Positions 38,798-46,150 of a stretch of DNA of 64,000 nucleotides are shown one piece after another (position 1 is the first letter of the stretch; the number at the start of each line of letters is the position of its first letter). Position numbers and translations under genes: made by a program. The DNA comes from Bacteroidaceae bacterium (GTDB lineage: Bacteria; Bacteroidota; Bacteroidia; Bacteroidales; Bacteroidaceae): NCBI GenBank assembly GCA_900752815.1, contig CAADWS010000099.1, positions 1 through 64,000 of the forward strand, in the 5' to 3' direction. Under the pieces are notes generated by a model. It was not told the DNA's origin. It searched no databases and was given only the letters and a program-made list of their open reading frames with translations.

Positions 38798-41245
38798 TTA
38801 TTTCAGTCGCAGCGTGCGTTCCAGTGTTTGCTGGTTACGCCATATTTTCAGGGCCACCGTTGTGGGGTTGTTCTGTTTGAGCCATTGCTGCAAGGCACTC
38901 ACGTTGGGCGTAGGCTCCTTGCCGATGGCGAGAATGACGTCGTTCTGTTTCAGCCCGGCCAGTCCCCATTTGCTGTCGGGTGCCACATCCTTCACCAGTA
39001 CCCCCTCGCGGTCCTTCAGGCCGGTGGCCGACTGCTCTCCCAGACTTTCGATGTTTTTCACCCTGCATCCGCCCAGTTCGGTCAGCGTGTTGCCGGTGGA
39101 GGAGGCAGTTGCCTTCTGTTGCGGAAAGGCCGGTTGTTTGGCCACGGCTTTCAGTTGCGGGAGCGTAACGCCGAATTGGTTCATGGGGAAGTTCCGGAAG
39201 CCGATGCCGAGTGCCGCCGAGCCTTCTGCCACGCGGTAGTCGCCGCTGGACGGGTCGACAAACTGCGGGTTGCCCGAAATGGAATTGGCGTCGCATCCGT
39301 TCTTGCCGAAGCGCAGGCGGCTGTTGTCCTCGGACAGGTAGAAGTTGGCATCCATCAGTTTTCCCCATGTCCCGTCAGCAGGTATGCAGACGTTCATGCC
39401 TATTTCCTTGTAGGCATCGTGGAGAATGTTGTGTGCGAAGACGTCCTGGCTGTTGGCGTACCATACGTGCGGATGCAGCGAATTGTTGACAATGATGTTG
39501 TTGGTGACGATGCGGTCGTAGCCTTCGCGCAGTTTGAGTCCGCCGCTGAGCAGGAGGTTGTTGTAGATGCGGTAGCAGCTGGAACCGTCGTCGAGGTCGA
39601 TGTCCCATCCGTGGTCGCAGCGCCAGCGGTTGTTGCGGAGAATGGTGGGAGCGAGAATGTCAAGGTAGGGCAGGCCGGGAGAGCGTTCCACTTCGCGACT
39701 GGTGGTCCTGATGTCGGGCGACCAGTAACGGTCGCGTCCCCAGGAGTTGAAACTGCCGTGGTCGCTGGTTTCGAGCACGGTGTTGAACACGTCGCAGAAT
39801 TCTATGACGTGTCCTCCGTAGCTGCCTTCGCTGATATTGATGCCGGCCCGCGGCACGTCGAAGATAGAGGTGTGGGTCACGGTGATGTGGTAGGACATGG
39901 AAATCTGCACGGGAGCCGTTTGTTTCTCTACGCGGCCGGTGCGGGTGATGACGCATTCTTCCACGCGGCAGTCGGCCGGATAGTTGTCGCCTTTGGTGCC
40001 GGGCGTGCGGTCGAGCGTGCGGTAGTTTTGCGGACCGTAGCGGAACAGCGGACTGCGCAGGTCGGCCGGGTCGCCGACGAAGGCCACACCATTGGCGCCG
40101 CTGTCGTGGATGTAACAGCCGTAGATTTCGGCACGGCGGTTGTAGCAGTTGACGAGGATGGCATTTCCGCCCACCTGGTCGAACTCACAGTGGCGCACGG
40201 AGCAGTCGTGCGTTCCCTCCATGATGACACTGGCTCCGCGGTAGATGGTCCAGTCGCTGCGCAGGAGCGGTTCGCGGTTTTCCATGAAGGTGCGCGCGGA
40301 GTGACGGAAGATGAGGCCTTGCCAGCTGACGTGTTCGACGGGGCGCTCACGGCTGCCGCGCATTTCCACCAGGTGCTTGAGACGTACTCCTTCGACGGTG
40401 GCTTTCTTCATGGACTGTCCTTTTTCGGGGTAATAGTAGAGGCGTTGTGCTTCGGAGTCGTAGAACCATTCTCCGGGCTGGTCCAGTTCCTCGAATACGT
40501 TTTCCACGATACGGTAAACGCCGTGCATGGCCGAGGGGCGGTTGTTCTGCCATCCGCCTTCGAGTTGCAGGTTGCCCTGTTCGTCTTTCCCCTTGACTAC
40601 CCAGTGCATGTCGCCCCACAGTGCGGCGTGCATGGCATGCACGTAGGCACCGGCCGGTTGTTTCCAGCGTTGCGGACGCCGGGATAGGAAAAGGTCGGTG
40701 GCCGAGTCGGCGCGGGCGGAATGGGAAAGGTCCCAGGCGTCGAACACGTTTTTGCCGGGCACAATGTTCGGGTAGCGCGCCATGGGGCGGCGCACACCGT
40801 CGACATAGAGTTGGTCGAAGCCGTCGACGGCCTGTTCCATCTGTGCGCTCCAAATGCCGTTGCGCCCCTTTTTCCAGCGGAGCTGGAGAGGCATGCCGCC
40901 GCTGAGAATGGCCTTGCCGGGATGCTGTGCGCGGTAGACCACGGGATGTTTGGCTGTGCCCGACATTTCGGCTGTCACACGGATGGTCTGTGGCAGATAG
41001 TGTGTGCCGTCCATGAAGAGGAAGTGCACGGTGTGGCGGCCGTAGTGGCCGGCGGCGAGGCGCTGGGCGGTTTCAACCGTGCGCACCGGTGCTGCGGCAG
41101 TTCCGGCATTGCTGTCGGCTCCTTGCGGGGAGATGTAGATTTCAAGCGTGTCCTGCAGGGCGTGTGCGGGCAGGCATAGAACGGCAAGGAGGCTGAACAG
41201 CAGCAGTTTTCTGCGGTGTGTGGCATTTCTGACGTGGTTTTTCAT
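38798..41245 (-). CDS. secreted right-handed beta-helix protein with C-terminal PDZ domain
   Basis: An 815-aa exported protein with signal peptide LLLFSLLAVLCLPAHAL. The long parallel beta-helix domain has DUF1565-like start IYISPQGADSNAGTAAAPVR, then many NxI-type rungs such as NNIIVNNSLHPHVWYANSQD and the motif HGSFNSWGRDRYW. The last 110 residues are a PDZ-like domain (VKDVAPDSKWGLAGLKQNDV). The helix part resembles proteins grouped with GH141-type glycosidases or polysaccharide lyases, so a carbohydrate-active role is likely but not proved. It lies 101 bp upstream of the GH20 gene and may be co-transcribed with it. Confidence 0.75.
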   Translation of the reverse strand: MKNHVRNATHRRKLLLFSLLAVLCLPAHALQDTLEIYISPQGADSNAGTAAAPVRTVETAQRLAAGHYGRHTVHFLFMDGTHYLPQTIRVTAEMSGTAKHPVVYRAQHPGKAILSGGMPLQLRWKKGRNGIWSAQMEQAVDGFDQLYVDGVRRPMARYPNIVPGKNVFDAWDLSHSARADSATDLFLSRRPQRWKQPAGAYVHAMHAALWGDMHWVVKGKDEQGNLQLEGGWQNNRPSAMHGVYRIVENVFEELDQPGEWFYDSEAQRLYYYPEKGQSMKKATVEGVRLKHLVEMRGSRERPVEHVSWQGLIFRHSARTFMENREPLLRSDWTIYRGASVIMEGTHDCSVRHCEFDQVGGNAILVNCYNRRAEIYGCYIHDSGANGVAFVGDPADLRSPLFRYGPQNYRTLDRTPGTKGDNYPADCRVEECVITRTGRVEKQTAPVQISMSYHITVTHTSIFDVPRAGINISEGSYGGHVIEFCDVFNTVLETSDHGSFNSWGRDRYWSPDIRTTSREVERSPGLPYLDILAPTILRNNRWRCDHGWDIDLDDGSSCYRIYNNLLLSGGLKLREGYDRIVTNNIIVNNSLHPHVWYANSQDVFAHNILHDAYKEIGMNVCIPADGTWGKLMDANFYLSEDNSRLRFGKNGCDANSISGNPQFVDPSSGDYRVAEGSAALGIGFRNFPMNQFGVTLPQLKAVAKQPAFPQQKATASSTGNTLTELGGCRVKNIESLGEQSATGLKDREGVLVKDVAPDSKWGLAGLKQNDVILAIGKEPTPNVSALQQWLKQNNPTTVALKIWRNQQTLERTLRLK

Positions 41246-41575
41246 AATCTGTTCGTAAGGGAATGTTTGTGTTGAGAATTATCGGTTTTTGGGCACAATG
41301 GCCGTGCCGGACGGGGACGCCCTGTGCCGGCATGGCTGTATCGACTGTAAAAGTAAGCATTTTTCCGGAACTTTCCGGTGAATGAGCATTTTAAATCCGA
41401 AAGGGCGGAGAAGGGAGAGCGGCCGTGCGAAAGGAACTGGTGTCCCCAATTTTGCTGTCACTGCCGGCGCGCCACGGTGATATTTGCTTTTTCCTTGTGC
41501 CCGTAGTGTCGGACGGCAGCCCTTTTGCTATCCAAACAAATGCGCCGTCAGGACCGGAAAGTCGGAATATATTCT

Positions 41576-41583
41576 TACATTTG
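41576..41583 (+). promoter_or_regulatory. putative -7 box of the TSUP gene
   Basis: TACATTTG is a perfect TAnnTTTG match; transcription would begin near 41590, about 65 nt before ATG 41656. No -33 TTTG at the expected spacing. Confidence 0.45.
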
Positions 41584-41655
41584 CAGCGCTGCCGTTCTTG
41601 CGGCGGCAACCGGTGTTGTGCGCCCCGTCATTCTTTATCCCAAATTGTTGCGCTG

Positions 41656-42378
41656 ATGACTACTTATCTTGTTATCCTTCTTCTGGCCGTTGTCGGCAGT
41701 TTTGTGCAGCGTGTCAGCGGTTTCGGCTTCGGCATCTTTGTCATGATGTTTCTGCCTTACGTACTGCCCTCTTTCGGCGAGTGCATCACGCTTTCCGGAC
41801 TGTTGGCCGGAACCACGTCGCTGGTGGTGGCTCTGCGCCATCTGCGCAGTGTACGCTGGAAGGAGATGACTGTGATTTTTGCCGCCAACATCATTCTGTC
41901 GTTCTTTACGATTAAGTATATGGCCGGGCTGGGCAACGCTACGCTGAAGAGCATTCTGGGGGCCATGCTTGTGGGAGTGGGGCTTTATTCCCTCTTTCTG
42001 CAGGGGCGCCACCGGCTGACGGCCCGTTCGTGGGGTGTGCAGGCCGGGGTGGGAGCCTTGAGCGGCATCATGGGAGGAGCCTTTGCCATTCCCGGTCCGC
42101 CCGTTGTGCTTTATTCCATCGGCTTTTTTGAGGACAAACGGGAATATATCGCCACGCTGCAGGCCTTCTTTTTCCTGAGCAATGTGTTCTATGTCCTGTT
42201 TCGGGCGCAGGCCGGTTTTTTCACGGAGCATACCCTTTTCTACTGGTTGCTGGGGCTGGCGGGACTGGCTGTGGGGATGTGGCTGGGCGCCCTCTGCTTT
42301 GAGCGCATCAGCGGGCGGATGCTGAAGAAGGTGGTCTACGTGATGATGATTGTCAGCGGCGTGGCTGCCATGCTGTAA
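41656..42378 (+). CDS. TSUP-family permease (TauE/SafE-like)
   Basis: A 240-aa integral membrane protein of the TSUP (sulfite exporter TauE/SafE) family. The N-terminal repeat begins VGSFVQRVSGFGFGIFVMMF, with the GGAFAIPGPPVVLYSIGF motif in the second repeat, the usual TSUP signature. About 7-8 membrane helices. Substrate cannot be predicted; family members export sulfite, sulfoacetate or other small organic anions. The longer frame from 41425 includes its promoter and is rejected. Confidence 0.88.
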   Translation: MTTYLVILLLAVVGSFVQRVSGFGFGIFVMMFLPYVLPSFGECITLSGLLAGTTSLVVALRHLRSVRWKEMTVIFAANIILSFFTIKYMAGLGNATLKSILGAMLVGVGLYSLFLQGRHRLTARSWGVQAGVGALSGIMGGAFAIPGPPVVLYSIGFFEDKREYIATLQAFFFLSNVFYVLFRAQAGFFTEHTLFYWLLGLAGLAVGMWLGALCFERISGRMLKKVVYVMMIVSGVAAML

Positions 42379-42432
42379 AATGGTAATATTCCCGGCGGAT
42401 TTGTCTTTTAATCGGATAAAATAAATGTTTGT

Positions 42433-43113
42433 ATGTTAGGAACTATTGTCAATACACTTACCATTATTGCCGGCAGCGCGGTCGGCAGTTTCGCCAAGCG
42501 CGGCATCCGCCGCGAGTATCAGCAGGCCATGTATCGTGCCATGGGTTTCTCCGCCCTGCTCCTGGGCGTGGGCACCTTTGCCAACCGCCTGCCGCAGAGC
42601 AAGTTTCCCGTACTCTTCATCGTGAGTATGGCCATTGGCACCTTCGTGGGGAGTGCCGTCAATCTTGCGGGGCGTTTTGACCGGCTGGTGAAGCGCTTTT
42701 CCCAGTCCAATCTGTCTGAGGGCCTTTCCACCGGCATCCTGCTGTTTTGTGTCGGAACGCTTTCCATGGTGGGGCCGGTGATGAGTGCACTCTATGGCGA
42801 CCATACCTATCTGTTTACCAATGCAACGCTCGATCTCGTGACCTCGGCCGTGCTGGCGAGCACATACGGGTTTGGCATTGCGCTGGCGGCACCGGTGCTG
42901 TTTCTCTTCCAGGGCAGCATTTACCTGCTGACCTCATTGGCCGGCAGCATCATTCCCGACGCGCTTATGACGGAGGTTTCCATCGTGGGCGGTGTGCTGA
43001 TAGCCAGTTCCGGCTTTTCCATCCTGCAGCAGAAGGACTATCAGACACTCAATATGCTTCCCGCCTTGCTCGTCCCTGTTGCCTTCTATGCCTTGAAGGC
43101 GCTGGTGGTGTAG
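42433..43113 (+). CDS. DUF554 family membrane protein (YqgA-like)
   Basis: A 226-aa membrane protein of the DUF554 family. It shows the hallmark N-terminus LGTIVNTLTIIAGSAVGSFAK and the central ILLFCVGTLSMVGPVMSALYGDH. About six membrane helices. Function in the family is unknown; a transport role is assumed by similarity of topology only. Starts 54 bp after the TSUP gene on the same strand, likely in one transcript. Confidence 0.88.
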   Translation: MLGTIVNTLTIIAGSAVGSFAKRGIRREYQQAMYRAMGFSALLLGVGTFANRLPQSKFPVLFIVSMAIGTFVGSAVNLAGRFDRLVKRFSQSNLSEGLSTGILLFCVGTLSMVGPVMSALYGDHTYLFTNATLDLVTSAVLASTYGFGIALAAPVLFLFQGSIYLLTSLAGSIIPDALMTEVSIVGGVLIASSGFSILQQKDYQTLNMLPALLVPVAFYALKALVV

Positions 43114-43255
43114 ACCGGATGCGGCGCCTGTGCCCGTTGGTGACGCCTTTCCGTTGGTGACGCCGGTTTTGTGGCGACCGTCTTCGTCTTGTGACGGGAT
43201 GTGGAGCCGGCCGGTAATGCTGCGGTTTTCGACTGTTAACGGAAGTTAATCGAAA

Positions 43256-43287
43256 TTTGGATTTCGGCCTTTTTCGTATTATCTTTG
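43256..43287 (+). promoter_or_regulatory. consensus Bacteroidetes promoter without a downstream gene
   Basis: TTTG at 43256-43259 and TATCTTTG at 43280-43287 are separated by 20 bp, matching the Bacteroidetes -33/-7 arrangement. Transcription would begin near 43294, and a terminator follows within 45 nt (43299-43339). No ORF lies between. Confidence 0.6.
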
Positions 43288-43293
43288 CAATAG

Positions 43294-43339
43294 CTGCAGG
43301 CAGCAGGGGATGGCCGTCATCGCCCTGCTGCCTTTTTTT
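43294..43339 (+). ncRNA. candidate very short RNA ending in a terminator hairpin
   Basis: Begins at the predicted start of the 43256-43287 promoter and ends in GGCAGCAGGG (43299-43308) paired with CCCTGCTGCC (43323-43332) plus T7. If transcribed it would be about 46 nt, almost all hairpin. The same hairpin could also serve as the terminator of TSUP/DUF554, 190 bp upstream, in which case the promoter is coincidental. Confidence 0.35.
43299..43339 (+). terminator. rho-independent terminator downstream of TSUP/DUF554
   Basis: A perfect 10-bp GC-rich stem with a 14-nt loop followed by seven T. It is the first good terminator after the DUF554 gene. Confidence 0.75.
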
Positions 43340-43380
43340 GCGTAAAAGTGGATTTCGGGATGGCCGAACAGGAAAAGCAG

Positions 43381-43443
43381 TCAGTACTTTAGAAAAAACA
43401 GTCCTTACTTTTGTAAAATCTGTGCCGGATTCTCGAAAAAATC
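43381..43443. repeat. 21-bp-period dispersed repeat, copy C
   Basis: Units start at 43381 (TCAGTACTTTAGAAAA), 43402 (TCCTTACTTTTGTAAAA) and, degenerate, 43423 (TGCCGGATTCTCGAAAAA), exactly 21 bp apart. The plus-strand frame reads AVSTLEKTVLTFVKSV. First and second units match the first and third units of copy A closely. Confidence 0.78.
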
Positions 43444-43695
43444 TCCCGGCATCTGGTTGCTGAGTGACCGGCCGGGAGGTCTTAATCCGCATCTTCCTTC
43501 GCAGAAGTCAGTTTTCCCAACGACAGGAATCGTTATTTTTTTATAAAAAAAGTTATGTGAAAGGACTTCCCGGAGGGTGGAACAGATGCTTGCTATGTTT
43601 GTTGGCGGTTGCAGCGTAGACAGGGGAAGGGGCAGACAGAAAAATGATTTTGAGAGAAATGCGGGGATGCCGTCGGTCGGTTCGGAGAAAAACGC

Positions 43696-43703
43696 TATAT
43701 TTG
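43696..43703 (+). promoter_or_regulatory. putative -7 box of the small membrane protein gene
   Basis: TATATTTG, a perfect TAnnTTTG match, 64 bp upstream of ATG 43768. No TTTG at -33 spacing. Confidence 0.45.
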
Positions 43704-43767
43704 CGACGGTTGCGAGGCCGCCGTTCTTCACGGATGCGGCCGACGTGTGAACAAAGCGTAACGGAAA

Positions 43768-43968
43768 ATGGAAAAAGGAAAGAGCAAAGGGTCCCGTTTC
43801 TTCTCTTGCCTATTGTCGGGCATGCTGGGAGGAACCGTGCTGGGCGCGGCGATGGGAAAACTGGCGGTGGGCATAGCCCTGGGAAATATGCTGGGCATTA
43901 TGTATTATCTGCTCTCCGGACCGAAAAATGAGGACCCGGGAGAGGACAACGAAGAAAAGATTTCCTGA
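43768..43968 (+). CDS. small membrane protein, glycine-zipper-like
   Basis: A 66-aa protein with a basic N-terminus (MEKGKSKGSR), one or two hydrophobic segments rich in small residues (LLSGMLGGTVLGAAMGKLAV and GIALGNMLGIMYYLL), then an acidic tail (NEDPGEDNEEKIS). The glycine-spaced segment resembles a glycine zipper, which packs membrane helices. No family recognised. Support comes from a -7 box upstream, a charge pattern typical of a membrane protein, and a 5-bp spacer to the following lipoprotein fragment, suggesting an operon. Confidence 0.6.
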   Translation: MEKGKSKGSRFFSCLLSGMLGGTVLGAAMGKLAVGIALGNMLGIMYYLLSGPKNEDPGEDNEEKIS

Positions 43969-43973
43969 AAAAG

Positions 43974-44160
43974 ATGAAAGAGAAACATCTTTTGACGAAC
44001 GGGAACAGACTGGCCGCAAAACTTCAGCGGCTGGCTTTGGCCGTATGTCTGCTGACGGCGATCTGTGCCTGTCAGGAGGCGGACGAATCGCATGTGGGGC
44101 CTTCGCTGAAAGTGCTCACCTGGAATGTCTGGCATGGCGGTCATTCGGAAGAATATCCAG
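43974..44160 (+). pseudogene. 5' fragment of a lipoprotein of the endonuclease/exonuclease/phosphatase family
   Basis: It starts as a normal lipoprotein: basic MKEKHLLTNGNRLAAKLQ, hydrophobic LALAVCLLTAICAC with lipobox Cys, then SLKVLTWNVWHGGH, the typical first strand of the endonuclease/exonuclease/phosphatase fold. After about 60 residues the homology ends near 44158 and the DNA becomes the 3' part of a GH31 gene in another frame. The remaining roughly 250 residues of the enzyme are absent. Confidence 0.65.
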
Positions 44161-44643
44161 ACAACGGATGTGTATTTGCCTTCAGGAATCAACTGGTTTG
44201 ATTTTTGGACAGGAGAACAGTTGCTAGGTGGCCAGAAGATAGCGAAAGAGACACCAATTGATATTATGCCGATTTATGTAAAGGCTGGAAGTATCTTACC
44301 TTTAGGGCCTGAGGTTCAGTATGCGGAAGAAAAATCCTGGGACTCTTTGGAAATCCGGGTGTATCCGGGAGCTGATGGGAATTTTGTCTTGTATGAAGAC
44401 GAATTTGATAATTATAATTATGAGAAGGGACTTTATTCAACCATTGCTTTTCACTGGGATAATACACAGAAGGCCCTGACTATTGGAGAACGAAAGGGTG
44501 ATTTTCCGGGCATGTTGAAAAAACGTAACTTCCGTATTGTCTTGGTCGATAACCAGCATGGAGCAGGAGATAATCTGATGAAGAAAGCGGATAGATCTGT
44601 ATCTTATACAGGGAAGGAATGTAGAATTAAACTTCTTGATTGA
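44161..44643 (+). pseudogene. 3' fragment of a GH31 alpha-glycosidase gene
   Basis: Encodes only the C-terminal beta-sandwich of a GH31 alpha-glucosidase/alpha-xylosidase-type enzyme: DVYLPSGINWFDFWTGEQ, then DIMPIYVKAGSILPLGPEVQ, a GH31 hallmark, and RVYPGADGNFVLYEDEFDN. The catalytic TIM barrel (some 500-700 residues) is missing. The 5' end is fused at about 44160 to an unrelated lipoprotein gene. The longer frame from 44125 starts inside that fragment. Not expected to be active. Confidence 0.85.
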
Positions 44644-44674
44644 AATATTTATATGTATTTAATTGTCAGGTGAT

Positions 44675-46126
44675 ATGAGATTTGTAAATAAAATATTAGT
44701 TTCCGGTTTTTGCCTTTCATCATTTGCTATGCAAACTACATTATCAGCAGAATGGGTAAATGAAAGTATCTCTGTGAATGATGCAACGTATGTATCCAAA
44801 CGTCCTGTTTTGGAGAAAAGAGCGTTCGTCTCATCGACTGTAGAAAGAAAGTTGGATGAAGTGGTGGCGAAAATAGCGGATGATAAATTGAAATGGATGT
44901 TTATAAACTGTTTCCCAAATACTCTGGATACTACGGTAAAATTTAAAATGCGAGATGGATATCCTGATACGTTTGTCATAACGGGAGATATAAATGCCAT
45001 GTGGTTAAGGGACTCATCGGCACAAGTGCAGAATTATTTATCGTTGGCTGCTGAGGATGAGGCTTTACGAGAAATGATAAAAGGACTGATAAACAGGCAG
45101 CTGGATTGTATATTGGTGGATCCTTATGCGAACGCCTTTAACGACGGACCTACGGCTGCCGGTTGGCAGACAGATGGTACTGAAATGCGGAAGGAAGTTA
45201 ACGAACGGAAATGGGAAATTGATTCATTATGTTATCCGATCCGTTTGATTTATTTATACTGGAAAGCTACAGGTGATACTTCAATTTTTACAGCAAAATG
45301 GGAAAAAGCCATGGCATTAGTGCTGAAAACCTTTCAGGAGCAGCAACGTAAAGAAAGTGACGGTCCTTATTCTTTCGAGCGTCATACAGGAAACGCGATC
45401 GGTACATTGGTAAACCGAACCGGAAATCCGGTTAATCCGGTGGGTATGGTAGTTTCCAGTTTCCGGCCATCGGATGATGCTACAATTTTTGGTTTTCTGA
45501 TTCCATCAAATATGTTTGTTGTAGTTTCTATGCGTCAGCTTTCTGAAATTATCAGAACCACCGGTAACGGAAAGAATTTACTTAATCAGACAGAACGTTT
45601 GAAAAAAGAAGTTGATGAAGCTATACAGAAATATGGAATAGTGAATCATCCGGTTTTTGGTAAAATCTATGCTTATGAGGTGGATGGATATGGTGGATGT
45701 AATCTGATGGACGATGCGAATAATCCAAGTCTGCTTTCTGTTCCGTATTTTGGATATGTAAATGCAGATGATCCGGTTTATCAGAATACACGCAAATTTG
45801 TGTGGAGTAAGCATAATCCATATTTTTTTAAGGGAACAGTGGCTGAAGGAATCGGTGGGCCACATTGTGGCAAAGATAAAATCTGGCCGATGAGTATAAT
45901 TTCGAAAGCTTTGACTTCTGAAGACAAGGAAGAGATAGCGGAATGTCTGCGTGTATTGGTCAATACGGATGGGAATACCGGATTTATTCATGAAAGTTTT
46001 CATAAAGATAATCCTGCAGATTTTTCCAGAGGTTGGTTTGCGTGGGCCAATACACTGTTTGCCGAATTGGTATTAAAAATATCGGAGAAATATCCTGAAT
46101 TACTATTGGAATCATATACTGAGTGA
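44675..46126 (+). CDS. family GH125 exo-alpha-1,6-mannosidase
   Basis: A 483-aa exported protein with signal peptide MRFVNKILVSGFCLSSFA and a full (alpha/alpha)6-barrel of the GH125 (former DUF1237) family. Motifs are VITGDINAMWLRDSSAQVQ, EIDSLCYPIRLIYLYWKATG, SSFRPSDDATIFGFLIPSNM, GIGGPHCGKDKIWPMSI and FIHESFHKDNPADFSRGWFAWAN. GH125 enzymes remove alpha-1,6-linked mannose, as in N-glycans and yeast mannan. ATG 44675 is preferred over the TTG at 44663. The base composition is more AT-rich than at 34-44 kb. Confidence 0.93.
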   Translation: MRFVNKILVSGFCLSSFAMQTTLSAEWVNESISVNDATYVSKRPVLEKRAFVSSTVERKLDEVVAKIADDKLKWMFINCFPNTLDTTVKFKMRDGYPDTFVITGDINAMWLRDSSAQVQNYLSLAAEDEALREMIKGLINRQLDCILVDPYANAFNDGPTAAGWQTDGTEMRKEVNERKWEIDSLCYPIRLIYLYWKATGDTSIFTAKWEKAMALVLKTFQEQQRKESDGPYSFERHTGNAIGTLVNRTGNPVNPVGMVVSSFRPSDDATIFGFLIPSNMFVVVSMRQLSEIIRTTGNGKNLLNQTERLKKEVDEAIQKYGIVNHPVFGKIYAYEVDGYGGCNLMDDANNPSLLSVPYFGYVNADDPVYQNTRKFVWSKHNPYFFKGTVAEGIGGPHCGKDKIWPMSIISKALTSEDKEEIAECLRVLVNTDGNTGFIHESFHKDNPADFSRGWFAWANTLFAELVLKISEKYPELLLESYTE

Positions 46127-46150
46127 TATTTGATTATGACATTTTATTAT

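Noticed and set aside
38828..40687. 619-aa plus-strand ORF opposite the beta-helix gene
   Set aside because: Antisense shadow of a secreted protein with clear signal peptide and domains on the other strand.
43405..43731. 108-aa minus-strand ORF
   Set aside because: No recognisable domain, and it overlaps the repeat and AT-rich intergenic DNA.
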